Source of the DNA: Dipodascopsis uninucleata var. uninucleata
Taxonomy: Eukaryota; Ascomycota; Lipomycetes; Lipomycetales; Lipomycetaceae
Assembly: GCA_030568195.1 (NCBI GenBank)
Contig: JAJLTO010000006.1
Location: 372,001-436,000 of the forward strand
Reading direction: 5' to 3'
DNA: 64,000 nucleotides
The position numbers were made by a program, and so were the translations under genes. The notes below the pieces were generated by a model. It was not told the origin of the DNA. It ran no database searches and saw only the letters and a program-made list of their open reading frames with translations. This document shows, piece by piece, positions 33,501 to 44,885 of the stretch (position 1 is its first letter; every line of letters starts with the position of its first letter).

Positions 33501-36410
33501 GCAACAAACAGATTGTAATGTGAGTGCTCTTTATGTAGCGCCATTTTGTACTTGGCATGCACACGCCTCATCATTTGGGCGATATGCAAGAGATAGAGAA
33601 GAGAAAACGGTCTCGAGTCCGAGTATACGCACCCTAGATGCATATAGTGGCTATCTGCATGGAGGCGTGGAAATTAGATAAAATCCTTCATTGCTTTTTC
33701 ATTGGTTTCTTTTCTCTATCTGCAAGCTGGGCCGTCAATTACATCTTCCCGACATCTCACGCATTATCTGACGACTACAAACTGGAGCTATAGTACACAC
33801 ACGAACGCAGCCTATCGTGCGGGTGTTACAACAGAGTATATTGGGCGTCTATCTGCGGCAGAGAAGCGGCAGCTCAATTTCCAGTCTTACAGCATATGTG
33901 TCTTGTACTTGGCTCTGTTCTGCAAGGTTTCGAATTCAGCCTGCAAGATTAAGATCAAGTGGTCCCTGAGACCTGATAATTTCGGGCCGTCCAAGTATCT
34001 GGCTAGTGGGCTTCAGTGCAGCTGATCGTAGATGTCATGTGAGTATAGCTGGCGCGCAGAGATATGTACATCAGCACATCAGTATACCGAAGTACCTGTA
34101 TCTACGCCGACACAAAACATAATCTTTTGTTAATCCGACAGCCAAATAACAAGTGATAGCCAATATCGATGGTTGAATCTAGCTCGACTAAGAAATATTG
34201 ATGACTATTACCGAACTATTTCAGGTAGAATCCACGTTTCATGAATATTTTTCAAGTATATTAAACCTATCAATTGACAGAAATTTACTTAGCTGAGTCA
34301 GGAAAGTCTTACAACTATACTCTCCGTTTGATCTCTCGTATCAGGCAGCATTGAAGTTTTTCATGCAAGCTGTACCATGAACTATCTTCTTTCTGTCCTT
34401 TTTAGAATTATATTATTTTTACTATTACTATTATTATTACCTTTCTCCCCTCTTGTTCTCGATGACCCGTATTTAACGCCGGCTAGTTCAAGATGAGCTC
34501 ACCGACAAACATGTACAATGTTATACGTGTGTACATTGTATATATACAAAACCCACCCGAGACATTTGTTCAATAGAACTCTGCACATGGAAGTGAAATT
34601 TACTGCTCGCGGTTACGCGCACCTGTAGCTCGCCAATTCTTCGGTTCACCATATCACCACAGTGATAGTAAGCTGCTGCGTCTAGCTTCACAAACAAACG
34701 ATCTGGAGATAAGATGCTCTACACACCGTTGGGACTGACCTTTTCAAGTCTGCTTGGCTACATATAGACAGCTGGAGAGTAGCAATAAAGGCGGAAGATC
34801 TGCTAAGGTTACTAGTGCTATGCGGGTCGTCATACGAGCTAGGAACATACTATTTAATTACTAATGCTCGGTGCCAGCGGCTACTATGGCTCAGCTGCTT
34901 GACCAAGCACGACAAGATGTAGCTGAGATATACGTACAATTAAGCGCCGAGGAGCTTTCGAGCCCACATGGTAATTACAGAGAGTTCCCTCTGATATTTT
35001 CAACCTGAAATCTAAAGGAGAGAGAAGATAACACCGCCACAGAGAACAATGTCCAACATAATAAACAAAAGAACCAGCCACTGTGTGCGTTTATTAATAT
35101 CTTTTTCGATCTAACTTGAATAGTAAAGTAATTTTAAATAAGGTTTCTATTCGCTCTCTTTATTGAGACGTCAAATTAAAATAATACAGACTAATGCGGG
35201 CACATGCAGCTAAGATTATCGCTAAACCAGTTACAGATATTTTAATTAAAAAATTCACTAACTCAGATTCATCGATGAATACAGCTTGCGATGCGTGCCT
35301 GGAATGCCTAACTTCCCACCGTTGCAGCTTTCGTTTGCTCAGCTCCAGACTAGCTAGATATCTAACACATTTTCCCTTTCACTCTACTGCATCTCAAACA
35401 ACTAGCTGCATTAGTTTCAGCTGGCTTATGCCACTCTCCGGTAACTAGATGAGAAGTGATATGATGCAGAGGTGGTGTGTCCCATCGCATCAGTTCTTCT
35501 GTACACAGTACTCAGTGGTATATATTTAATACATACTTTCACTATTAATATTTAGTATACCCTTAAAAGAGGTGCTCCATTTTGCAGTCTGAAGTGATTT
35601 TGGCACTCACTAACGACTTTTCTTGTTTCTGCGCTTTCGTGCTTTTATTAATTTAACGCATTAGCTGAACTTTAATTTATAAATCTCTCTCGGTTCAAAA
35701 AATAGAAAAAACTTTAATCTTATGTCTTGATTTCCTCCTTTTTCATTTTCCCTTTTATTCACTACCGTCGCCCTTGGATTTTCTCTCGGTTTTTTTTGTT
35801 TAGTTCGTATATTATTGAAAATCGGTAAAAAAAATTGAAAATAATAGAGATTTATTGTTTTCTTTAACGAAGATTCCTCTATTCTTTCTTTATAGAAATC
35901 GACCAACTCGACTATCGTCACTCCTTTTGATTAAATAAAGTCGACTATCCGGTGAAATAAAAGTTTGTCAGCTGTGTCTATATTTGCTGCGGTTGTTGCG
36001 TGTTTTATATTTTTAGAATAAAGCAGCAGCATCAGTAAAATTTTCAGCGGCATCTTCAATCCTTTTACGTATCGTCTTTTTCGGTTTTCAGCGTTCGGAA
36101 GCAAGCAAGCATTTGCTTGATTAACAACGTTTGTCGGTTCGTGGAATTCTTATTGTCTTCGTGCGATCCTTGTACGATCCATCGAACTAAGTATCACTCA
36201 ACTGTACTCGAAAGTCGCCGTTTCATTCCTTCTGTCGATTTTAGAAGTTATAGTCGTAACCTATCGTGCTCTACGCAATTTTTTAAAGGAAAGACCTATT
36301 TCTTTCTTGTTGAAGACTGTGTTCAATATCCTTAACGAGTGCAGATTCAAGTTTCTTTTTCCGTGCTTTTCTAGATTTGCTCTTTCTCTTATTTGTGATA
36401 CCGTGTCAAA
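30533..36410. other. 5.9-kb gene-poor region upstream of the SUN gene
   Basis: No recognisable gene, RNA gene or mobile element. Short frames exist on both strands; the most interesting is 32242-32472 (plus), listed on its own. The last ~750 bp (from about 35640) are pyrimidine-rich and look like the promoter and leader of the SUN gene, with a perfect CAAGCA/TGCTTG hairpin at 36106-36119. Frames at 33702-34025 (TTG start, no internal Met) and 35194-35448 have no coding character. Confidence 0.4.
32242..32472 (+). CDS. Possible small basic protein (tentative)
   Basis: Seventy-six codons from a true ATG. The first ~35 residues form a strongly basic helix-like run (RYQRVRLAKRLEENRRRLK) unlike the other chance frames in this region. 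A TATATAA sequence lies at 32214-32220, 22 bp before the ATG, and a reversed CCAAT at about 32192. That distance is short, and the second half of the frame looks non-coding, so this may be a first exon or a chance frame. No family is recognised. Confidence 0.25.
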   Translation: MNTPSDIRYQRVRLAKRLEENRRRLKSNTMAWEISTHTCAIKMNLRNIFTSDVHLITRKNCYNSLPPYFATAEGAR

Positions 36411-37976
36411 ATGAAATTCACAACAATCTCTTCTTTGGCTATCGCTTCTTTGGCCGGTGTTGCTTCTGTTTCTGGCGCCGCTGTTGCTTTTGACCGTCGT
36501 GAGCTTTCTTCTCATAGACATCGTCATGCTGCTCGTCATGCTAAAGCTGACCGCCGAAGTGCTATTGAGCAGGACTTAAACAAGCGAGCTGTTGACATTG
36601 TTTACACTGTTGTCACTGTTGTTGTCGACACTGATGGAAACACTGTTTATCCATCTTCAACTGCGGATCTCCAGCAGGTTTCTAACGCTGTAGATGCAGT
36701 TCCTACTACCAGTTCTATTAGCCCAGTCTATGTTGCACCTACCAGCAGTTCAGTTTATGTTGCACCTACCAGCAGTTCAGTTTATGTTGCACCTACCAGC
36801 AGTCCAGTCTATGTTGCGCCTTCTAGCAGTTCAGTCTATGTTGCGCCTTCTAGCAGTCCAGTCTACGTCGCGCCTTCCAGCAGTTCAGTCTATGTTGCGC
36901 CTTCTAGCAGTTCAGTCTATGTTGCGCCTTCCAGCAGTTCAGTCTATGTTGCGCCTACCAGCAGCTCAGTCTACGTTGCGCCTTCCAGCAGCTCAGTCTA
37001 CATTGCGCCTTCTAGCACCTTAGTCGACGACGTTGCACCAACTACCTCGTCTATTGCTTTCAGTTCTGCTAGTCCAACTAGCTTCAGCACTTCCACTGAT
37101 ACTACTCCTAGTACTACTTCTTCAGCTGGCTCTTCTACTGCAACGCTAGCTTGGTACGAGGACCCTACTGAGGCTTTTGTCGATGGTACCATTCCTTGCA
37201 GCGAATTTCCATCTGGACAGGGTGTCGTCGCTCTTGACTGGCTTGAAATTGGTGGATGGTCTAGTATTGCAATTTCTGATCAAGATGGCGCTGGCCAGGC
37301 AACTAGCTGTGGTGAAGGTAACTTGTGTTCTTATGCTTGTCAACCTGGTATGTCTAAGACTCAATGGCCCGAAAACCAGCCTGCTGATGGAGAGTCTCGC
37401 GGCGGTCTTTTGTGCTCTAATGGATACTTGACTCGAACTCGTACTTCAACAGATTACCTCTGTGTTTGGGGTCAACCAAGTGTTAATGTTGTTTCTGAGA
37501 TCTCTGACGTTGTCTCTATCTGCCGTACTGACTATCCTGGAAATGAGAATATGGTAATCCCAACTGTTGTGGATGGTGGTGCTACTCAGCCACTTACTGT
37601 CGTCGATGAAGAGAATTACTACATGTGGCAAGGCAAGATGACTTCTGCTCAATTCTATGTTAATAAGGCTGGATACACTGAGGATTATGCTTGTGTTTGG
37701 GGTGAGGCTGGTGATGACTTTGGTAACTGGTCTCCTCTTAACTTCGGTGGTGGATACGTTGATGGTATCACCTACATTGGTATTATTCCAAATCCAAACA
37801 ACTTAGTTGATACTCTGAACTATAACATTAAGATTGTTGCTGCTGATGACTCTTCTACTGTTTTGGGTGACTGTGAGTACATCAATGGTGTTATCTACAG
37901 CAGTGGTGTCGCTTCTCCAAGTGGTTGTACTGCCTCAGTTACTTCTGGCTCTGCTAATATTGTGCTGTACAACTAA
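36411..37976 (+). CDS. SUN-family cell-wall protein (Sun4/Uth1/Nca3 type)
   Basis: Secreted wall protein of the SUN family (GH132), acting in septation and beta-glucan remodelling. Single exon, 521 residues. A signal peptide covers about 1-23 and a Kex2-type KR site lies at 58-59 (DLNKR). Residues 106-204 are eleven 9-residue repeats of VYVAP[TS]SSS type, a rigid, probably O-mannosylated spacer. After another Ser/Thr stretch the SUN domain occupies about 263-521, with [21 protein letters not shown] and the Cys signature [21 protein letters not shown]. The C-terminus has no GPI signal. Highly biased codons suggest strong expression. The 5.9 kb upstream and 2.5 kb downstream carry no other gene. 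Confidence 0.95.
   Translation: MKFTTISSLAIASLAGVASVSGAAVAFDRRELSSHRHRHAARHAKADRRSAIEQDLNKRAVDIVYTVVTVVVDTDGNTVYPSSTADLQQVSNAVDAVPTTSSISPVYVAPTSSSVYVAPTSSSVYVAPTSSPVYVAPSSSSVYVAPSSSPVYVAPSSSSVYVAPSSSSVYVAPSSSSVYVAPTSSSVYVAPSSSSVYIAPSSTLVDDVAPTTSSIAFSSASPTSFSTSTDTTPSTTSSAGSSTATLAWYEDPTEAFVDGTIPCSEFPSGQGVVALDWLEIGGWSSIAISDQDGAGQATSCGEGNLCSYACQPGMSKTQWPENQPADGESRGGLLCSNGYLTRTRTSTDYLCVWGQPSVNVVSEISDVVSICRTDYPGNENMVIPTVVDGGATQPLTVVDEENYYMWQGKMTSAQFYVNKAGYTEDYACVWGEAGDDFGNWSPLNFGGGYVDGITYIGIIPNPNNLVDTLNYNIKIVAADDSSTVLGDCEYINGVIYSSGVASPSGCTASVTSGSANIVLYN
36726..37022 (+). repeat. Eleven 27-bp in-frame coding repeats
   Basis: Eleven head-to-tail 27-bp units coding VYVAPTSSS or VYVAPSSSS with small changes (P for the last S, I for V in the final copy). 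Copies differ mainly at third positions (GCA/GCG, TCT/TCC), pointing to repeated unequal exchange with partial homogenisation. Copy number probably varies between strains. Confidence 0.9.
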
Positions 37977-40497
37977 ATTCTTGGGATAAATTAGTGACTT
38001 GTTTCTTATTATTGTTCTATTTAGTTTTAAGTTATATGTTGATAACAGAGCTGCGATGAGTTTTGATTTCTAATATTCACGAACTCTGGGATTTCTTGAT
38101 ATGGTCATAGTTAAATGTTGTGTTATTGATGATCTGAATACTATCGTCAGTTTTCTAATTTCGGAAGCAGAATTATGTTTTTGACCTTAAAAACCTGTAT
38201 AATTTGTAAAACTTTACGACTTGTCCTTACTAATGTTCGGTTATTTATTCTAATTTACGTTTCTCCATTCATGCCATGAGAATCCAGCAATGTTTGTTAT
38301 TGCTACGTACTCATTATCATCTTATATCCTAGATATTGAAAATATTCTTTTATCTTTTTCATGATTCTTTATGTGGCTATGGTGTGATTGTCTAGGTTAT
38401 TCCATTTGTCAAAGACTTGTTAGACATGGCCTTGATGCCAATTAGATATATTTCGTTTATTTGCAGATGTCGTTTTAAGGTCAAGATATTCGTACCATTT
38501 ATTTTCTACGTATATAAGTTTATATTGTGGTGGTGTGCGAGATAGGCAGTAATTTCACAAAAGGCAATGGAACGTATTGTTAACTGTAGAGAATGATTAT
38601 ATGTGCGATAATATCTTCTCAAATCAAGATCATCCTGAAAAAAATTATGTGAGATGGTGAATATAGCTTCAAGTCAATGTTGATCGAGACAGACAGACGC
38701 ATTTAGATATCCTGGCATAGTAAGATGTCAAAAAATGACGAGGAAGTTCTTAAGGGATCAAGCTTATACACATTATATCTATTTTCTTTTTGATTACGGA
38801 GAATTCACTACTTTATAGGTAGATATCATTCACATAGCGGTAATAGATTTATGGAGTCATAACTATTGTGTTAACTCATGCTACGAATTTACGATAATAG
38901 AATGTGATAATTTTAAAGTATGTATGTACTGGGTGATGAATGACCAAGGGGTTTATGACAAGCTAGTTTTCTTGAGTGTTTAGCAACGATAGCATCTGTG
39001 ACCTGTTGACGTGGTCTTGTGATGACATAGTACTGCAGCTATTGTGTTCTTTTACATTTAAAAATCCAAATACAAACTGGTGATTTCACCGTTCCTAATC
39101 ATAGCATTTATCTTGTATGGATTTGTGCGTTTTTAAAGGTATATATCGTGGTGCGAATGCATTAGATTAACGTATATTTATAGGCTTTTGTCAATTTAAA
39201 TATATTGAGCCATTAGACTTGGCATGATATTGTAATCTATTCTTGCTGATACGTTGTGAACTTAGAAGTTCCGTTACTATTTCTCAGTGGTGCAATCTGG
39301 ATAGTATAAAATGATGAAAGGCAACGCAATTCATACCGTTAGTATTATGGTCTAGATTAACACTATAATATACGAAATGAAAGGATTATAATAAATACTA
39401 TTGCAGATCTGGAAATGATAGACATTTTTACATTCTGTATAGCAGACAGCTTCATTTCTCGTTCAATCGGAATTACTATTTAGCACTTAGGATGAAGCAT
39501 GAACGCAATAGGTTTAAGACTTCTACTAGTAAATAGTTACTGTTAGCAGACTTCACTTTATACAGTGTGGAATTTGACGTGTAAAACTATTTATTGCAAC
39601 TGCTGCTAAGTTTACTATTTGACGCAGTTTTTTACAAGCTTTTCTTCTCCCTTTTCTTTCGCCCTTATTTCTTTAGAGCATCCAGAACCTGGTGAATTCT
39701 TTCATGTCGTCTTGATTATCTGAATTTACTGATTTAGCAGCTTTGACGCATAGTACGGATGTACTGCCTAGAATGTATAGTCTGCTCTGTTCAATGACGT
39801 GAAGCTTTTTACTGGACAGTCAGATTTATGAGGATGCTATCCAGTTGTGCTTGTCTGCTTTTCACACTGGTATACACGTCGCTATTTATCATGTGGCTAG
39901 ATACATCCATATACTCTTATACGATCTTAATGATTCATAATTAAGTCCCCTATTTTCTATATATTGCGATCGTGTATCATCTATATGACACCCATGCTGT
40001 ATTTCAGTGAGACATAGGCGCGATAGTACTTATTATAATGAACATCTGGATATGCGAGCTTTTCAGTTTTCACAAATTGGCTAAAAGTTGTAGTTTTTTG
40101 TGTCTGCAACGGTGATTTAGTTTCGAGATGAAGCGACGTTTCTGTGGTAACTCTGATGACTCAGACAGTAGTGTAACTTGTCATAGGGAACCTAAGCCTT
40201 AAAAAGACGTTGTTGAAAATGAATAGTAATAATAAGACAACTGATTAGTAATTTAATGCAACTTCAAGCATAAGCTGAATGACATAAACGCCAGTCAATT
40301 TTTGGAACTATATTATTTATAAGCATCTAACTTTGTTCGGTTTTTCAATTAGATGTTATTGCTTCAAATTTTTTTATATACGATTAGAAGTCTGATATAT
40401 CTTAGATTACAAAAGTTTGAATAACCATTGGTACCTGTAGCTGGCCCAAAGTACGCGCTTGACGGTAAGAGAAAGGTCACACTACATATTAGAGACT
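37977..40497. other. 2.5-kb gene-free region
   Basis: Downstream of the SUN gene and upstream of the PLP decarboxylase; no gene, RNA or repeat recognised. The frame extending the decarboxylase to 40459 begins with TTG and is not needed. Confidence 0.45.
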
Positions 40498-42057
40498 ATG
40501 GTAGGTCAGCCTTTGAGCAACGGTGTCAATGACACCCCACAAAAAAGAGCACAAGAACTGGAAGATCTGCTAGAAGTTATTAGCACACGTGCAGTTGAAT
40601 ATGTAGAGCAAGCAGATAAATCAAACTCAAGTTTGGGTTCTCCTGTACCACCCAAAGAGTTAAAACAGCTGCTAGACAACGGTCTTGATTTGCCGGAGGT
40701 AGGCGGTGGAAAAGAGGAATTTGTTAAGGTGCTTGATCAAATCTTGTCGAAGTCTGTCGTTACGTGGCATCCTGGCTTTATGGACAAATTATACTCATCT
40801 ACCAATCCAGTTGGAGTCGCTTCGGACATGGTTCTTTCATTGCTGAACACAAACGGCTATATTTATAGCGTTGCACCAGTTCTCACTTTAATCGAGAAAA
40901 AGACCTCACATGAGTATGCGAAGTTATTTGGATTTACTTCCTCATGGTCTGGTGGGCTGACCTTGCCGGGCGGTTCAGCGTCAAATACTCATAGCATGAT
41001 CGTGGCAAGAGCAATTCTATATCCGGATGCGAAGGTGCACGGCAATGGAGATCATAGATTCGTTATATTTACGAGCGCGCATGGCCACTACTCTGTCGAG
41101 AAAGCTGCCATTTCTCTTGGTCTTGGTTCGAATGCTGTTTGGATAGTTCCAGTAGATGAAAAGGAACGAATGCGAGCTGATCTGCTTGAAGAACTCATCT
41201 TGGAGGCCAAAAGTAAAGGGTTCACACCGTTTTATATAAATGCAACTGCCGGTACTACGGTTTATGGCTCGTTTGATCCATTTGAGGAGATTGCATCTAT
41301 TGCCAAACGCTATGGCCTCTGGTTTCACGTCGACGGATCGTGGGGTGGCAACGTGGTCTTCTCCGACAAACAGCGTCACAAGCTGCGGGGTGTAGAGCTG
41401 GCTGATAGTCTGACTGTAAATCCTCATAAAATGCTGGGTGTGCCCTTAACATGTTCTTTCTTACTTGCTCCCGACCACCGCGTGTTTCAGCGCGCATCGT
41501 CCTTACGGGCACCGTATCTGTATCACAACAATCCTGCAGACACTGACGGTGAGGACTTCGATATTGGTGACTCTACCATGGGATGTGGTAGACGTGCAGA
41601 TGCTCTCAAGTTTTTTATGGGCTGGAAATGGTACGGACGTGCTGGTTACGCCAGCCGGGTTGACCAGGCTTTTGAGGTAACGGCTCATTTAGCCGAGCTA
41701 ATTTCATCGCGTCCTGGTTTCAAGCTGGTGTCATCGAATCCGCCTCCATGTCTGCAAACATGCTTCTATTACGCACCTCCATCTGCGATTTCTAGAGATC
41801 CAGGGCAGAATCCTTCTGCTTACAATTCTGCTGTTACACGAGCAATAGCTCACGAACTTTACGCGTCTGGACGGTTCCTAGTAGATTACGCTCCGCCTCC
41901 GTCGTCCTCGAGCGCTGCAGGTCAGGAAATAGGTGGTGGTGAGTTCTTTAGGGCTGTTGTCAACGCGCCTACCACGACGTTTGAGACTGTCGAGGAACTG
42001 GTGGGTTTGATAGAGGATATTGGCGCTAGATTGAGCATAAGCTTGGAGAATGCCTGA
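40498..42057 (+). CDS. Group II PLP-dependent amino-acid decarboxylase
   Basis: Predicted decarboxylase of an acidic amino acid, such as glutamate or cysteine sulfinate, in the cytosol. Single exon, 519 residues from the ATG at 40498. The fold-type-I core is complete: WHPGFMDKLYSSTNPVG, the PLP-contacting LPGGSASNTHSM, YINATAGTTVYGSFDP, HVDGSWGG with D279 pairing the pyridine nitrogen, and NPHKMLGVPLTCSF with Schiff-base K311. NPHKML and the substrate-loop area are closer to cysteine-sulfinate/glutamate decarboxylase-like enzymes than to aromatic decarboxylases. By eye the gene is more GC-rich than its neighbours and stands alone in 8 kb, so transfer is possible but unproven. Substrate is not settled. 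Confidence 0.92.
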   Translation: MVGQPLSNGVNDTPQKRAQELEDLLEVISTRAVEYVEQADKSNSSLGSPVPPKELKQLLDNGLDLPEVGGGKEEFVKVLDQILSKSVVTWHPGFMDKLYSSTNPVGVASDMVLSLLNTNGYIYSVAPVLTLIEKKTSHEYAKLFGFTSSWSGGLTLPGGSASNTHSMIVARAILYPDAKVHGNGDHRFVIFTSAHGHYSVEKAAISLGLGSNAVWIVPVDEKERMRADLLEELILEAKSKGFTPFYINATAGTTVYGSFDPFEEIASIAKRYGLWFHVDGSWGGNVVFSDKQRHKLRGVELADSLTVNPHKMLGVPLTCSFLLAPDHRVFQRASSLRAPYLYHNNPADTDGEDFDIGDSTMGCGRRADALKFFMGWKWYGRAGYASRVDQAFEVTAHLAELISSRPGFKLVSSNPPPCLQTCFYYAPPSAISRDPGQNPSAYNSAVTRAIAHELYASGRFLVDYAPPPSSSSAAGQEIGGGEFFRAVVNAPTTTFETVEELVGLIEDIGARLSISLENA

Positions 42058-44885
42058 GTTTGAAGGCTAAGGCTACGAGGAGTTATAACTTGATTAGAGT
42101 GTTTGAGAGCTGTAAATATGAATAATATACCCGTTTAAAGGCACGAAAAGAGGATTATTTTATGCGGGTGGTGTTGCTTTTTGTGAGCTCAGTGCCCGTT
42201 CCTAGATCTGCTTAGACTTAATTAGTATTGTTTGTGCTCTGTTCACTTTCGCTTTAACTTTCGCATTCACGGTCACTTTCGTCACGAACTGGCTGACAGC
42301 TTTCTGGGACTTCTGTTTGTGAGAATGTAGATCGTACACCATACAAGGCTGATTGATATTCAGCTTAGCGCTTTATTCTGCGCCATTGCAGTCGAAGTCA
42401 GACGCGTAGTTACTAGGGACTTTCGGTCATTGTGGAACACGAATAACAAGGCTAAAAGTGAGAGCGAATAAAAGATAACATCTTCCATCTGAACTTCTCA
42501 ATTTCTGCGTGGATGCGCAGCAATGGAATTCTAGGGACTTCTCTACCCTGTTTTTGTTACTAGTTTTTAATATCTGTTCTATATTAAAATTAGCCACAAA
42601 CAGACAGCAGAAACATTCTCTGGTTGACTAGCTGTCAGACTGGCGGTAGTGCGAGTGAGGCTAGTGGGATGTAGTGTATTTGGTGTGGTGATCGAACACC
42701 AAAGACTTCTCTTCCATTCCATAATATCTCGCACTTTCTTCTTTACGGCTATTTGCATTTCCACTAACTTGATTATTTCTTTTTGAAGTTTCCTCAGCTT
42801 TGGCGCTGCAGCAAAGCACGTCGTTTGCACCTCAGACTCTAGTGAGAACCAGAGCTATTTGTAGTTGCTCTCGGTTATAACTTCGGCCACTGATCTGTAC
42901 CCTTCTTTCCGTGCATTAAAGAAGGTCCCATAGAGATTTCGCAACCGATATCTGCAATAGGTTTTATGAAGACCCTATATAGCATGGTTCAATAGTTAAT
43001 CCCTCTCCTTCCAATGCGTACAGAAAGCTGCTTAAGAAGTACGCTGTCAACTGACGATGCTGGCGCTGGTGTTGTGTTAAGTCCTTAATTGTTTCCATTG
43101 ACCTTCTATACATACATTAACTTTTGCCAGCTTCTCCCCTATATACGTTCTCCCAAAGTCTAGGCAACTAATTAGCTTCCCAGATGCTCAATTTTGCGGT
43201 CTCAGTCTAGTCAGGTTAAGCGTTAACAAATTTACCTTATATCAAGTCCAAGTTCTTTTAAGAGAGGCAGAGGTTTATTGTTCGTCGGTTGGTGGCCTTG
43301 GGAAGTTCACTACAGTTGAAATCATGCTGGAGAAGGCCATATAATATGCTGTAATAGAGAATAAGTAAATATCCTCAGATGGCCACAAGGGCTCTAGTCG
43401 CAAGACAAAACGGATCCACTTTTCGAGCGTCTGCATATATTTCACTCGTAGTTAACTAATCGCCTGTCAGTTGGTCACTACACAGTGCGCATACACAATT
43501 GCATGTCACAGCATAAATATAAATATATATTTCCTATTTCCTATTTCGCCTTACCACTTCTCACACCAGTACAATAATAGTAATATTATTAAAACCAAGT
43601 AAGAAGTACAATATAGTAAATTTAAGTCGAGTAAGTGACAGGTAAACTATAGCGGGGTACCATGGGATGGGAATTGGATGCTTGAGATATAGGTCCAAAG
43701 AATCAGTGGAAACCTGTTGTGACCTTGGATGATCGACAGTTTATTGTAGCGCGTATTGGGTTTTCTATCTCAGCTCCGACTTTTTGCTTGTATTTTCTTA
43801 ATATTCCTGACCTGGTTTTTTTCAAAGTATAGATCTTCGCTAGTTTACGTCGTATAGAAGTGGTGTTCGCAGGCTAGTCCTTGCTGTTCAGTGATCTTGA
43901 GTTTCTCTTGGAGAGAAGGCTCCAAATTCTAGTATGTACTGTTGAAGTTAAGTCGTACGCAGATAGACAACAGCAGTAGAGAATAGTACTTTGCACAAGA
44001 TACTAGCAGTATTTCTGGTGCTTTTATTGTTTCACTACTGTTGTTATTATCGCTGTAGCTGTTTTCTAGTTGACTGCATCATAAAGCCCCACTATTGTTT
44101 ATTCGAATCGTCTGCTCTGTGACGTACTGATTATCCAGTTTTTTGGATGTATTTGATTAACGAAATGCTAACTAGAAACCAGAATTTTTTTTCATCATTA
44201 GTAATATCCATCGGAGTCTGGGGAGCGCAGTAATATTAGATGATCTAGGGGAGATCAGCCAGCGGAATATCAACTAATCGAGCCTGTTTGCTGTTAGGCT
44301 GACGACCTACAGCTGGCATATCCCTCATCGCTATCGAGCGTAGCTGCTTTAAAGTGATTGATCTTTATGGTTAAGACTCTATTGCAAACCAGTAAAACAT
44401 ATTGGATTTACTGACTTATGACCTTTCATTTTAAAGTAGAAGTGAATCCATAAGCAAGTATCAAGAGCCAGATTTGAGAGTGTCCGTCAAGTTCCCTATA
44501 TTGTGACTTATCCCTGTGGGATGAAGGAAGAGCGTTCATGTTGCATCTGAATTCAAGTGGCGAAGTCCTCTAATCACTAATTATCTGTTGGATTTGCCTT
44601 CAGATCGGCGTGGGACTACAATTCGGACGTGTAATTAGTGAAGAGAACAAGCATCTTTGCAGGGCCACGGTTTGATATCTTCTGAGAAACACAAAAACAT
44701 AGAGGGTCCTCTCAGTTTTAATACCGCAATACAAGGAACAGTATATGCCAATAAGATAATTAAAATCGAGTAGGTATTGCAGTTAAGTTTGCCTTGTGAA
44801 GTGCTTTTTCCAGGATAACGCTTTAGTATACTTATTGTTGCATATTTATATGATTATCTAACCTTGTTCTAAAGCTGGAATCAAA
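42058..44885. other. 2.8-kb gene-free region upstream of the WC-1-like gene
   Basis: No gene recognised. A minus-strand frame at 42579-42830 has a coiled-coil-like start but begins with GTG and lacks support. The region is probably the promoter and leader of the photoreceptor gene. Confidence 0.4.

Noticed and set aside
33702-34025. 107-codon plus-strand frame in the 5.9-kb gap
   Set aside because: It begins with TTG, has no internal methionine, and has no recognisable motif or promoter.
35194-35448. 84-codon plus-strand frame with several cysteines
   Set aside because: A true ATG is present but Cys spacing fits no finger, and composition is like the surrounding non-coding sequence.
36694-37023. 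Second open plus-strand frame across the 27-bp repeats of the SUN gene
   Set aside because: A repeat whose length is a multiple of three keeps any stop-free frame open in every copy; the main frame has signal peptide, repeats and SUN domain.
42579-42830. 83-codon minus-strand frame with coiled-coil-like start
   Set aside because: It begins with GTG, not ATG, and no splice partner or family could be seen.
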